DNA from: Streptomyces jeddahensis
GTDB taxonomy: Bacteria; Actinomycetota; Actinomycetes; Streptomycetales; Streptomycetaceae
Assembly (NCBI RefSeq): GCF_001642995.1
Contig: NZ_LOHS01000043.1
Coordinates: 1-64,000 of the forward strand
DNA length: 64,000 nt
Direction of reading: 5' to 3'
The first letter of the stretch is position 1. Every line of letters starts with the position of its first letter. Positions 8,283 to 16,693 of the stretch are shown piece by piece. The notes beneath the pieces are model-generated. The model saw nothing but the letters and a program-made list of their open reading frames with translations. It did no database searches and had not been told where the DNA came from. A program made the position numbers and the translations under genes.

Positions 8283-8936
8283 ATGTCGGACGCGCCGACC
8301 GAGAAGGGCCGTGCCACACGGGCCCGCATCGTCGAGGGTGCAGCCGAGGTGTTGCGCGAGCAGGGCGTCGCCTTCACCACGCTCGACGACATCCGTGGCC
8401 GCACCGGCACGAGCAAGAGCCAGCTCTTCCACTACTTCCCCGGCGGCAAGGACCAACTGCTGCTGGCGGTAGCACAGTTCGAGGCGGACCGGGTGCTGGA
8501 GGACCAGCAGCCGCACCTGGGGCGGCTGGACTCGTGGGAGTCCTGGCGGCAGTGGCGGGACGCCGTGGTGGAACGCTACGAACTACAGGGCGACCACTGC
8601 CCGTTGGGGTCGCTGTTCCTCCAGGTGGGACGGTCCGGCCCCGGCGCGCGGGCGATCGTGACGGGGCTGATGCGGCAGTGGCAGGAGCAACTCGCCCGCG
8701 GGATGCGCGCCCTTCAGGCAAACGGCCTGGTGCCGTCGGACCTCGATGTGGACCGGACGGCCGCCGCGCTGTTGGCGGGCATCCAGGGAGGCGTGACCAT
8801 CATGATGTCCACGGGCGACTCGTCCCACCTCAAGGCAGCCCTCGACACCGGGATCGAGCATCTGCGCACGGCAGGACGAACGGAAGGGTCGGGAGGGAAC
8901 CGGTGCGGGACTGACGGGGCACCGCCGTGGCCGTGA
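8283..8936 (+). CDS. TetR/AcrR-family regulator (LmrA/YxaF-like)
   Basis: This 217-residue protein has an N-terminal TetR helix-turn-helix (about 10-58: RIVEGAAEVLREQG...TLDDIRGRTGTSKSQLFHYFPGGKDQLL) and a ligand-binding C-terminal domain with the LmrA/YxaF-type ...CPLGSL... stretch. GAGGAGG precedes the ATG. It is predicted to repress itself and the divergent SDR through the palindrome at 8244; the inducing ligand is unknown. Confidence 0.9.
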   Translation: MSDAPTEKGRATRARIVEGAAEVLREQGVAFTTLDDIRGRTGTSKSQLFHYFPGGKDQLLLAVAQFEADRVLEDQQPHLGRLDSWESWRQWRDAVVERYELQGDHCPLGSLFLQVGRSGPGARAIVTGLMRQWQEQLARGMRALQANGLVPSDLDVDRTAAALLAGIQGGVTIMMSTGDSSHLKAALDTGIEHLRTAGRTEGSGGNRCGTDGAPPWP

Positions 8937-8954
8937 CCGGCGCCGCGTGCACGG

Positions 8955-9515
8955 TCAGCGGGTCACCGCGGGCGCGGTCTTCTTGCGGGCGCGGTATGCG
9001 GCTGCCTTGATCTTGTTGCCGCAGGACTCCATCCCGCACCACTGTCGGCGCATGCCCCGCGAGCGGTCGATGTAGGTGCGGGTGCACTCCGGGTTGCCGC
9101 ACTCCTTGAGCAGGGGCACGTCCGGTCCGCTCAGTAGCTCGACTGCGTGGCGCGCCACCACGGAGAGGGCTTCTTCCGGCGTCGCCTGAGTCCATCGCCC
9201 CGACGGAGTGAGCTGCGGCACCGCCGGCGGCTTACGGGCCGCGTTGTTGACCACGGTCAGCGCCGCCCCGTCGTACTCCTCTCCCAGTCGACGGGCGGTG
9301 ACCAGCTGGTAAATGGCTTCCCTGACGGTTGTCGCCTGCTCGACGTCGGCCTCCTGGCCGGGTGAGACCGCGTCGACGATGCCGGACTCCACGTACCATG
9401 CGTTCAGCCTGTCCGGCGTCACGAACATCTCGAAGCGCACGGTACGGCGCGCACGGAGCGTGGCGGCGAAGTCGAGTGCCGGATTCCCGCAGACGAAGAC
9501 ATGCTCAAGGTTCAT
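8955..9515 (-). CDS. CGNR zinc-finger / ABATE-domain regulator
   Basis: The 186-residue protein has an N-terminal ABATE domain (GNPALDFAATLRAR near 10-23) and a C-terminal CGNR zinc finger with Cys139, Cys144, Cys160 and Cys165 followed by GNK and a basic tail. This family is thought to be transcriptional regulators. It is last in a leftward run hydrolase - 64-residue protein - CGNR. The operator-like TCACC-N9-GGTGA starts 2 bases upstream of its ATG and overlaps the ribosome binding site, suggesting tight autoregulation. Confidence 0.85.
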   Translation of the reverse strand: MNLEHVFVCGNPALDFAATLRARRTVRFEMFVTPDRLNAWYVESGIVDAVSPGQEADVEQATTVREAIYQLVTARRLGEEYDGAALTVVNNAARKPPAVPQLTPSGRWTQATPEEALSVVARHAVELLSGPDVPLLKECGNPECTRTYIDRSRGMRRQWCGMESCGNKIKAAAYRARKKTAPAVTR

Positions 9516-9516
9516 G

Positions 9517-9535
9517 TCACCATCCTGACAGGTGA
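9517..9535. promoter_or_regulatory. Operator-like repeat abutting the CGNR start codon
   Basis: TCACC-N9-GGTGA; its reverse complement TCACCTGTCAGGATGGTGA differs at two positions from the copy at 10957-10975. It overlaps the translation start region of the CGNR gene. Confidence 0.6.
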
Positions 9536-9576
9536 CTCTTGCCCCGGGCAAGGTGCGCCACCTCGGCCGCCACCGC

Positions 9577-9771
9577 TCAGAGGCCGAGGTCGGCGGCGAG
9601 ACAGGAGAAGGACGTCCACGATCTCTCGGGATCGTAGGCGTATCGCGCCGGGTCGTTCGGTGCGACCGCCTTCTCCTCGACCATCTCGTCGTGACGGATA
9701 CGCTCGGGCAGCTTGCCGAACCGCGTTCGGCGTGCCGCCGCAGCACTGTCCGTGGCCTTCTCGTTCTCCAT
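9577..9771 (-). CDS. Small hypothetical protein (64 residues)
   Basis: A strong AAAGGAG lies upstream of the ATG at 9771. The protein is soluble and charged (RRTRFGKLPERIRHDEMVEEK...ARYAYDPERSWTSFSC) with no recognised domain. It lies 66 bases downstream of the alpha/beta hydrolase and 61 bases upstream of the CGNR gene on the same strand, so it is likely co-transcribed and may be an accessory of the hydrolase. Function unknown. Confidence 0.7.
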   Translation of the reverse strand: MENEKATDSAAAARRTRFGKLPERIRHDEMVEEKAVAPNDPARYAYDPERSWTSFSCLAADLGL

Positions 9772-9837
9772 GGTCGAACTCCTTTCAGGTCTTCAGCGGA
9801 AAGGGCCGGTCACCGGTCGAGAGGGTGACCGAGAGGG

Positions 9838-10890
9838 TCAGAGACGGTCCACGTCGATGACGGCCTGAGCGAAGGCGGTGGGTGCCTCCTGCGGCACGTT
9901 GTGGCCGACGCCCGCCAGGGTCCGGTGCTCGTATGCGCCGGTGAACCTGTCCCGGTACGAGATGCCGCCGCCCGGCGCGGTGAAGGGGTCCTGGTCGGCG
10001 TCGAGGGTGATGGTGGGCACCTCGATGAACGGCCGTGTGGCGAGCCGCCTTTCGATCCCGTCGTAGCGGCGCTCCCCGTCGGCGAGGCTCAGGCGCCATC
10101 GGTAGTTGTGGATGACCACGGCCGCGTAGTCGGGATTGTCGAAGGCTGCCGCGGTGCGCTCGAACGTGGCGTCGTCGAAGTCCCAGGTCGGGGAGACGGC
10201 CTCCCAGACGAGCCTGGTCAGGTCGTGGCGCAGGCCCTTGTCCTCCATGGCGAGCCGGCCTCGCTCGGTGGCGAAGTAGTACTGGTACCACCAGGCGTAC
10301 TCGGCCTTGGGCGCCAGCGGCTTCAGGTTGGCCTCGCGGTTGGTGACGAGGTATCCGCCCACCGACACAAGAGCCTTGCAGCGTTCGGGCCAGAGAGCGG
10401 CGATGATGTCGGCGGTGCGTGAGCCCCAGTCGAAGCCGGCCAGCACGGCCTTCTCGATCTTCAGGGCGTCCATCAGCGCGACGATGTCGAGGGCGATGGC
10501 CGACTGCTGGGCATTGCGGAACGTCCCCTCGGAGAGGAATCGCGTCGTGCCGTGGCCGCGCAGATAAGGGACGATCACCCGGTAGCCACGCTCGGCCAGC
10601 AGCGGGGCGACATCGACGTAGCTGTGGATGTCGTACGGCCAGCCGTGCAGACAGATGACCACCGGACCGTGCGCGGGGCCGAGTTCGGCGTACCCGACGT
10701 TCAACAGGCCGGCTCTGACCTGCTTCAGCTGCGGGAACACGGTGTGTGCGACCGGGGCGACCTCGGGAACGGGCGACGCCACGGATTCGCTCCGTGCGTC
10801 GGCGGACGCGGTCGGCAGGCCGGCCAGCGACACCGCGGCCGCACCCGTGCCCAGCCCCAGGGCCTTGCTGAAGACCCGCCTGTTGATCAT
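9838..10890 (-). CDS. Exported alpha/beta hydrolase, epoxide-hydrolase/dehalogenase type
   Basis: This 350-residue enzyme starts with a twin-arginine-like signal (NRRVFSKALGLGTGAAAVSLAG, cut near ASA-DA at 30). The fold carries HGWPYD (82-87), the nucleophile elbow GFDWGS with Asp154, an acid region DADQDPF (about 298-304) and catalytic His330 (GVGHNVPQ). An Asp nucleophile points to epoxide hydrolase or haloalkane dehalogenase chemistry rather than an ester hydrolase. It heads a putative operon with the 64-residue protein and the CGNR regulator; operator copies lie 67 bases upstream and beyond. Confidence 0.85.
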   Translation of the reverse strand: MINRRVFSKALGLGTGAAAVSLAGLPTASADARSESVASPVPEVAPVAHTVFPQLKQVRAGLLNVGYAELGPAHGPVVICLHGWPYDIHSYVDVAPLLAERGYRVIVPYLRGHGTTRFLSEGTFRNAQQSAIALDIVALMDALKIEKAVLAGFDWGSRTADIIAALWPERCKALVSVGGYLVTNREANLKPLAPKAEYAWWYQYYFATERGRLAMEDKGLRHDLTRLVWEAVSPTWDFDDATFERTAAAFDNPDYAAVVIHNYRWRLSLADGERRYDGIERRLATRPFIEVPTITLDADQDPFTAPGGGISYRDRFTGAYEHRTLAGVGHNVPQEAPTAFAQAVIDVDRL

Positions 10891-10940
10891 GTGAATCCCT
10901 CCGCACGTCTGCGTTTACCGGCTTGCCCGATGGCCTGACT

Positions 10941-11042
10941 GTGACACGGTCACGCGTCACCAGTCAAGATGGTGATGCAATCCCCTTTCGACGCAAGCGA
11001 CATTGGGCATTGCTTCGAAATCATCACTAGCTTGACTGGTGA
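10941..11042. promoter_or_regulatory. Inverted pair of CGNR-type operators in the hydrolase promoter region
   Basis: Two copies of the operator seen at 9517 lie here in opposite orientation: 10957-10975 (TCACCAGTCAAGATGGTGA) and 11024-11042 (TCACT-N9-GGTGA). Their outer 13 bases (GTCACCAGTCAAG/CTTGACTGGTGAC) form a perfect inverted repeat. A further palindrome, GTGAC-ACG-GTCAC, lies at 10941-10953. Confidence 0.6.
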
Positions 11043-11311
11043 CACGGGCGCCACCAACCCCGAGCAGCTGCTTGCGGCCGGCTGGGCCGCCTGTTTCCTG
11101 GGAGTCGTGCGCCGCGCCGCCGTGAGCGCAAGGTCAGGCCGGCGAGCACCGCCGTCACCGGCGAGATCACCCTCCACCACGGTGACGACGACGAATTCGG
11201 CCTGGCCGGCGTTCTCCATCTCGAACTCGGCGGCGTCGACCAGCAGACCGCGACGGAACTCGGCGCCGCCGCCCACCGGATCTGCCCCTACTCCAAGGCC
11301 ACGCTGATTTG
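11043..11311 (+). pseudogene. Ohr/OsmC-type organic hydroperoxide resistance gene remnant
   Basis: The frame GATNPEQLLAAGWAACFLGVVRRAA is the region around the first catalytic Cys of Ohr. It then shifts frame: STAVTGEITLHHGDDDEFG...LGAAAHRICPYSKAT continues in another frame and carries the second Cys. The N-terminal third and the C-terminal end are missing. The gene is truncated at both ends and frameshifted near 11120-11135. Ohr reduces organic peroxides with dithiol chemistry; this copy is dead. Confidence 0.8.
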
Positions 11312-11371
11312 TGGACTGCAACCCCAGTCGGTGACCTGGGGTTGGTTGTCGTCCGGGCCCGTGGTCGCGCA

Positions 11372-12298
11372 TCAACCCCGCAGCGCGATCGGCGCCTTGG
11401 CCGTGTTCGCCGGGTGGGCGGTGAGGAGATCGGGCAGACCGACGCGGGTGAGGAACTCGCGGCGGATGCGGTCGGCGACGTTCGAGACCTCTTCGGAGCC
11501 GTCGTCGGCGGGGTCGATGTGCACCCGATACGGGCGCTGTCCGGCGGGAAGCGCGACGATGCGGGCGATCTCTTCGGAGACCAGGGAGGCGTCCGCATCC
11601 TGGGGGGCCAGCGCGGCCAGCTTCTCGGCGACCTGCTCCATGAGGCCGGGGTACCTCGTCTCGTATGCCGCCTCGACGGCGCCGTCGGCCGGGTGGCCGG
11701 AGTGGGCGAAGTGGTTGGTGCCACTGGTGAACGAGCCCGGCACCACGATCGAGGTCTCCACGCCCCAGCGGGCCAGTTCGGCGGCGTAGCTCACGGCGAG
11801 GGAGTCCATGGCGGCCTTGGCGGCGAAGTAGGGGCCCAGGTAGGGCGGGGTGCCTCCCTTGACGCTGGAGCTGGACACCCAGATCACCAGGCCATTGCCG
11901 GCCGCGCGCAGGTGTGGGAGCGCGGCGCGATTGACGCGCTGGGTGGAGAGGACGTTCACGTCGTACAGCTCCGCGAGTTGGGCGGGCGTGAACGCCTCGG
12001 CGGGGCCGGTGACCATGTGACCCGCATTGTGGATCAGGACGTCGATACGGCCATGTTCGGCGATGACCCGGTCGATCGCGGCGTCGACCGACTCCTGGGA
12101 GGTGACGTCGAGTTCGAGGGTCCGCAGGTCCACGCCGTGCCCCTGTGCATAGTCGGTGGCCGCCTGGGCCTGGGGGGCATTGCGCGTGGCCGTCTGCCGC
12201 ATGCCGGCGTAGACGGTGTGGCCTGCGTCCGCGAGGGCGCGGGCGGTCAGGGCGCCGAAGCCGCTGGAGGCGCCTGTGATCACAACGATGTTGCTCAT
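11372..12298 (-). CDS. SDR-family oxidoreductase
   Basis: This 308-residue SDR has TGASSGFG (8-15), HNAG (90-93), serines at 142-145, Tyr157 and Lys161 (YFAAK), and a longer C-terminal part than classical SDRs. It is the last gene of the leftward run esterase - AKR - SDR - SDR; the gap to the previous gene is only 30 bases, so co-transcription is likely. Substrate unknown. Confidence 0.9.
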   Translation of the reverse strand: MSNIVVITGASSGFGALTARALADAGHTVYAGMRQTATRNAPQAQAATDYAQGHGVDLRTLELDVTSQESVDAAIDRVIAEHGRIDVLIHNAGHMVTGPAEAFTPAQLAELYDVNVLSTQRVNRAALPHLRAAGNGLVIWVSSSSVKGGTPPYLGPYFAAKAAMDSLAVSYAAELARWGVETSIVVPGSFTSGTNHFAHSGHPADGAVEAAYETRYPGLMEQVAEKLAALAPQDADASLVSEEIARIVALPAGQRPYRVHIDPADDGSEEVSNVADRIRREFLTRVGLPDLLTAHPANTAKAPIALRG

Positions 12299-12328
12299 TT
12301 CTCGGTCTCCTTGAGGAAGTCGGGGGCG

Positions 12329-13066
12329 TCAGGCCACGCCGCCGTTGGCGAACAGCACCTGCCCGTTGATCCAGCGGGCCGGCCCGGCGAGGAAGGCGAC
12401 CGCCTCGGCGATGTCGTCCGGCGTGCCCAGGCGCTCCAGCGGGGCCGTCTTGGCGAGGTTGTCGATCGCGGCCTGGTCCTTGCCGTCGAGGAAGAGCGGC
12501 GTGGCGGTGGGGCCGGGGGCGACGGCGTTGACGGTGATGTCCTTGCCACGCAGTTCGCGGGCCAGGATCAGGGTCATGCCCTCGACGGCGGCCTTGCTCG
12601 CCGTGTAGGCGCCGTACGCGGGGAACTGGAGCCGGGTGACCGAGGTGGAGAAGTTGATGATCGCGCCGCCGGCGCGCACCCGCCGGGCCGCCTGCTGGGA
12701 GACCACGAAGGTGCCGCGGATGTTGGTGCGGTGCATCCGGTCCAGATCGTCCAGGTCCAGCGTGGCGATCGGCGACAGGAGCATGATGCCCGCCGTGTTG
12801 ACGACGACATCGATGCCGCCGAACTCCCGCTCCACGGCGTCGAACGCCTCCGCCATGGCGTGCTCGTCGGCGACGTCGCCGCCGACCGTGATCGCCCTGC
12901 CGCCGACCGCGGTGACCGCGGCGACCGTCTCGTCGGCGCGGGCCTTGTTGCCGGCGTAGTGGACGCCGACGGCAATGCCGTCCCTGGCGAGGCGCTCGAC
13001 GACCGCGCGGCCGATGCCGCCGGAGCCGCCGGTGACCAGCGCGACGCGGGTGGTGGTGTCCGTCAT
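12329..13066 (-). CDS. SDR-family 3-oxoacyl-reductase-like oxidoreductase
   Basis: The 245-residue classical SDR has TGGSGGIG (12-19), NTAG (90-93), Ser140, Tyr154 and Lys158 (YTASK), and the typical ending WINGQVLFANGG. The start at 13066 follows GGACGGATCACC. It is the third gene of the esterase-AKR-SDR-SDR run. FabG-like in sequence but probably catabolic or detoxifying by context. Confidence 0.9.
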   Translation of the reverse strand: MTDTTTRVALVTGGSGGIGRAVVERLARDGIAVGVHYAGNKARADETVAAVTAVGGRAITVGGDVADEHAMAEAFDAVEREFGGIDVVVNTAGIMLLSPIATLDLDDLDRMHRTNIRGTFVVSQQAARRVRAGGAIINFSTSVTRLQFPAYGAYTASKAAVEGMTLILARELRGKDITVNAVAPGPTATPLFLDGKDQAAIDNLAKTAPLERLGTPDDIAEAVAFLAGPARWINGQVLFANGGVA

Positions 13067-13142
13067 GGTGATCCGTCCTTCGGTGAGATGCCTCGCGGTC
13101 CCGGTGGGCCCGGCGGAGGCTGTGGATGGGCTGAGGGCGGGG

Positions 13143-14150
13143 TCAGCGTTCGCTGTCGAGGGTGGCCATGAGGGGGGCTGCGTAGCGCTCGCCGGCGGCG
13201 GACCCGGCGGGAACGGCCGCTTCGATCTCGGCCAGGGCGTCGGCGTCCAGGACGAGGCCGGTGGCGGCGAGGGATTCGGCCAGCCGCTCCCGTCGTCGGG
13301 CGCCGACCAGCGGGACGATGTCCTGTCCCTGGGCAGCCACCCAGGCGATGGCGATCTGGCCGGTGGTGGCGCCCAGGCGCTCGGCGACGCGTCCCAGTGC
13401 CTCGACCAGGCGCAGGTTGGCCTGGAGGTTCTCGCCCTGGAAGCGGGGGCTGTGCGCACGGAAGTCGCCGGCGCTCAGGTGCCGTGTGGCGGTCCAGTGA
13501 CCGCTGAGCAGGCCGCGGGAGAGCACGCCGTAGGCGGTCAGGCCGATGCCGAGTTCGCGCAGCGTCGGGATGACGGAGGCTTCCGGGCCGCGGGAGAGCA
13601 GCGAGTACTCGATCTGTACGTCGCTGATGGGGGCCACGGCCGCGGCGCGGCGGACGGTGTCCGCGCCGACCTCCGACAGGCCGATGTGCCGGATGAAGCC
13701 GGCCGCCTGCATCTCCGCGAGGGCACCGACGGTCTCCTCCACGGGGATGTCGGGGTTGAGGCGCGCCGGGCGGTAGATGTCGACGTAGTCGGTGTTCAGC
13801 CGCCGCAGGGAGTAGGCGAGGCGGTCCTTGACCGCGGCCGGGGACACGTCGTAGGGCACGGGCTGGAAGCCGCCGTCCGGGGTGCGGCGGGAGCCGAACT
13901 TGACGCTCAGAACGACGTCCTCGCGCCTGCGCTCCTTCAATGCCCGTGCGATCAGCAGTTCGTTGGCGCCCGAGCCGTAGAAGTCGGCGGTGTCGATGAG
14001 GCTGAGGCCCGCGTCCACAGCGGCGTGCAGCGTGGCGATGCTCTCGGCGTCGTCGGCCGGCCCGTACAGGTCGGACATGCCCATGGCGCCCAGGCCGATG
14101 GCAGACACCTCGGGGCCGCTCGTGCCCAGCTTGCGGGTGGCGATGGTCAT
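13143..14150 (-). CDS. Aldo/keto reductase
   Basis: The 335-residue TIM-barrel protein has the AKR opening KLGTSGPEVSAIGLGAMGMS, the active-site DTADFYGSG (Asp and Tyr), the Lys of LSVKFGS, and a C-terminal NADPH-binding part (VPLVGARRRERL). The His expected in the (H)RxDP motif is replaced by Ala (IYRPARLNPD). It lies in the same leftward run as the esterase and two SDRs. GGGAGAACTCG precedes the ATG at 14150. Confidence 0.9.
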   Translation of the reverse strand: MTIATRKLGTSGPEVSAIGLGAMGMSDLYGPADDAESIATLHAAVDAGLSLIDTADFYGSGANELLIARALKERRREDVVLSVKFGSRRTPDGGFQPVPYDVSPAAVKDRLAYSLRRLNTDYVDIYRPARLNPDIPVEETVGALAEMQAAGFIRHIGLSEVGADTVRRAAAVAPISDVQIEYSLLSRGPEASVIPTLRELGIGLTAYGVLSRGLLSGHWTATRHLSAGDFRAHSPRFQGENLQANLRLVEALGRVAERLGATTGQIAIAWVAAQGQDIVPLVGARRRERLAESLAATGLVLDADALAEIEAAVPAGSAAGERYAAPLMATLDSER

Positions 14151-14441
14151 CGAGTTCTCCCTGTGGGACGACTTGTCGGAAGAGCGGAACAAGGTGAGGA
14201 GGCTGGTGGTCGGCCGGCGACGGTGGGTGTTCGGGCGCACCGCGGCAGACCGGCGACGGTCGGGGGCAGCCGCGGTGTCCTGGGTGAACCGGGAAAAGCG
14301 GCCTTGGCAGTGGTGTACGGGCCGAGGAACGGCGGGGCGGCGCGGGTCGTGGGCCTCGGTGACGCGCCTTGTGGCCGGGAGCGGCCGCGGGCGTGAGCGA
14401 ACCCGGCTGCCGCGACCCCACGCGGCGGCGACAGCGTCCCG

Positions 14442-15419
14442 TCAGACGGCGAGTGCCGTACGCAGAGCGGCGACGGCCTGGCGGATGGCGGCCTCGGCGG
14501 CGTGGGTCTCGCGCAGGGCGTTGAGCATCACGAAGTCGTGGATGATGCCCTGGTAGCGCACCGCGGTCACGGGGACACCGGCCTGGCGCAGCTTGTTCGC
14601 ATACGCCTCGCCCTCGTCGCGCAGGACGTCGGCCTCACCGGTGATGACCAGCGCCGGCGGCAGTCCGGCGAGCTGCTCGGTGCTGGCCCGCAGCGGCGAG
14701 GCGGTGATGTGCGCGCGCTCCTTCTCGTCGGTCGTGTACTGATCCCAGAACCACTTCATGGCCTCGCGGGTCAGGAAGTAGCCCTCGGCGAACCGGCGGT
14801 AGGAGCCGGTGTCGAAGTTCGCGTCGGTGACCGGGTAGAACAGCACCTGGAACGTCAGCGGTACGTCGCCGCGTTCCTTGGCCATCAGGGTCAGAGCGGC
14901 GGTCATGTTGCCGCCGACGGAATCGCCGGCGACGGCCATGCGGGAGGCGTCCAGGCCCTTGCCGGCGCCGTCGGTCACGACCCACCGGGCCACGGTGTAG
15001 TTCTGCTCGATGGCGACCGGATAGCGCGCCTCCGGTGACAGGTCGTACTCAGGGAAGACCACGGCGGCGCCGGTGCCCGCGGCGAGCTCGCGGACCAGGC
15101 GGTCGTGGGTATGGGCGTTGCCGAAAACCCAGCCCGCGCCGTGGATGTAGAGCACGACCGGGAGCATGCCGACCGACCCGGCCGGCTTGACGACACGGGC
15201 CCGGACGCTGCCCGTCGGACCGCCCTGCACGGTGATCCACTCCTCGTCCACGGCGGGCTTCGCGATCTCGCCTGACTGGACCTCGTCGACCGCCTTGCGC
15301 CCCTCGGCCGGGGGCATCTGGTACAGGAACGGCGGCTGCGAGGTGGCCTCGGCGAACGCCGCCGCGGCCGGCTCGAGGATGGTGGCGACTGGAGTGACGG
15401 GAGTAAACGTCTCGGACAT
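14442..15419 (-). CDS. Alpha/beta hydrolase, hormone-sensitive-lipase family esterase
   Basis: The 325-residue enzyme shows the HSL/GDXG signature: oxyanion HGAGW (93-97), nucleophile GDSVGG with Ser167, Asp264 (GEADVL) and His294 (IIHDF). It is cytoplasmic with no signal. GGAGGAG precedes the ATG at 15419. It is the first gene of a leftward four-gene run (esterase, AKR, two SDRs) and is divergent from the NarL regulator at 15647; a 16-bp palindrome lies in the shared promoter region. Confidence 0.9.
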   Translation of the reverse strand: MSETFTPVTPVATILEPAAAAFAEATSQPPFLYQMPPAEGRKAVDEVQSGEIAKPAVDEEWITVQGGPTGSVRARVVKPAGSVGMLPVVLYIHGAGWVFGNAHTHDRLVRELAAGTGAAVVFPEYDLSPEARYPVAIEQNYTVARWVVTDGAGKGLDASRMAVAGDSVGGNMTAALTLMAKERGDVPLTFQVLFYPVTDANFDTGSYRRFAEGYFLTREAMKWFWDQYTTDEKERAHITASPLRASTEQLAGLPPALVITGEADVLRDEGEAYANKLRQAGVPVTAVRYQGIIHDFVMLNALRETHAAEAAIRQAVAALRTALAV

Positions 15420-15562
15420 GATGCTCCTCCACTGAAAGGGCGGGGGGCTGGACCGGCGACTCGGCGGGGAGCCGCCTCGGATGTCTCCCAGTCTGGTCAC
15501 GGGCCGCCCGGACGGCTGTCGAGCCGACTTCAAAGCCTGTGTCGGTGGCCCCGAGGCCGTAT

Positions 15563-15578
15563 GTGGGGAAAACCCCAC
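15563..15578. promoter_or_regulatory. 16-bp palindrome, copy 1 of 3
   Basis: GTGGGG-AAAA-CCCCAC lies in the divergent promoter region between the esterase operon and the NarL regulator gene. Near-identical copies lie at 16694 and 20697. Confidence 0.6.
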
Positions 15579-15646
15579 GATCCGCCTCGGGTAGCCGTCG
15601 CCTCGCACCCTCCGGCCGGCTCGGCGCGGCCGACTAGGATGCGTTC

Positions 15647-16306
15647 ATGCGTGAGCCTCTGCGTGCGGTGCTCGGGGAAGACCAGCCGATCGTTCGTGAG
15701 GGCATCACGGCCATGCTGGAGCGGTCCGGCATCGAGGTCGTCGCGGCGGTTTCCCACGCTCCGGACCTGGTCAGGGCGGCCGCGGAGCACAAGCCCGATG
15801 TGGTGATCACTGACATCCAGATGCCACCGGACCTCGCCGACGACGGCCTGCAGGCGGCGCGGCGGATCCGGGCCGAGCAGCCGGGTACACCCGTGATCGT
15901 GCTGTCCCAGTTCCTGGACGCCTCGTACGCACTCGACCTCGTCGGGGACGATCCGAGTGGAATCGGCTACCTGCTGAAGGAGAAGGTCGCCAGCCCGCAG
16001 ATCCTCACGGACGCGGTGCAGCGGGTTGTAGCCGGCGGTTCCGCGCTCGACCCGGACGTCATCTCCACGCTCGTCGGCCGGGGGCGAACCGCCGGTCCGC
16101 TGGACGGGTTGACCCCCCGGGAGAGAGAGGTTCTGGCGCTGATGGCCGAGGGGCACTCCAACTCGGGCATCGCGAAAAAGCTCGTCGTGACGGTCCCCGC
16201 CGTGGAGCGGCACGTCACCGGGATCTTCCTCAAACTGGGCCTGCAGCAAGCCGAGTCCTCACAGCACCGCCGCGTTCTCGCCGTGCTCCACTACCTCAGG
16301 CGATAG
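15647..16306 (+). CDS. NarL/FixJ-family response regulator
   Basis: The 219-residue protein has a receiver domain with phosphoacceptor Asp56 (VVITDIQMP) and a LuxR-type C-terminal helix-turn-helix (LTPREREVLALMAEGHSNSGIAKKL..., about 150-205). It overlaps the convergent receiver-only gene by 11 bases at 16296-16306. It may be phosphorylated by the kinase at 16730-18127 and act through the palindromes at 15563, 16694 and 20697. Confidence 0.92.
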   Translation: MREPLRAVLGEDQPIVREGITAMLERSGIEVVAAVSHAPDLVRAAAEHKPDVVITDIQMPPDLADDGLQAARRIRAEQPGTPVIVLSQFLDASYALDLVGDDPSGIGYLLKEKVASPQILTDAVQRVVAGGSALDPDVISTLVGRGRTAGPLDGLTPREREVLALMAEGHSNSGIAKKLVVTVPAVERHVTGIFLKLGLQQAESSQHRRVLAVLHYLRR

Positions 16307-16658
16307 GCGAGAAAAGGGCTTTCAGGTCTGTGTCGAACAGCCGGTCCTTGGCCACGAAGCTCAGGATGCCGGCACCGGCCAGTTCCTCGGCCGACCACGC
16401 CGCCGGATCGGTAGAGGTCAGCACGATCCTCAGCGGTTGTCCCTCGTGCGTGAGCGCTCGGGCGACGGAGAGACCGTCCTCGTCCGGAAGGTGAAGATCG
16501 AGCAGCACGCCATCGGGGCGGTACTCCCGGACCGCCGCGACCGCCGATGCCCCGTCCGGCGACTCGGCGACGACCCGCAGCCCTCGCGCGGCCAGCAGTG
16601 CCCTGGCAATGCGACGGAATCCGGGGTCGTCGTCGACGACCACGACATTGACTGACAT
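16296..16658 (-). CDS. Receiver-only response regulator
   Basis: The 120-residue protein is a CheY-like receiver with acidic pocket VVDDD and Asp54 (VLLDLHLPDE), a conserved Thr in LTSTD and Lys in VAKD, and no output domain. It lies 71 bases downstream of the histidine kinase on the same strand, with a copy of the 16-bp palindrome in that gap. It could be a phosphate sink or intermediate between the kinase and the NarL regulator encoded convergently. Confidence 0.88.
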   Translation of the reverse strand: MSVNVVVVDDDPGFRRIARALLAARGLRVVAESPDGASAVAAVREYRPDGVLLDLHLPDEDGLSVARALTHEGQPLRIVLTSTDPAAWSAEELAGAGILSFVAKDRLFDTDLKALFSPIA

Positions 16659-16693
16659 GGGGCCAGCATCTCCGACGGAACAACCTGCAGGCC

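Noticed and set aside
11309..13171. 620-codon rightward open frame over the two SDR genes
   Set aside because: Antisense shadow; the minus-strand SDR motifs are complete.
11372..15419. Secondary-metabolite gene cluster
   Set aside because: Only tailoring-type redox and hydrolase genes are present; no PKS, NRPS, terpene or RiPP core gene.
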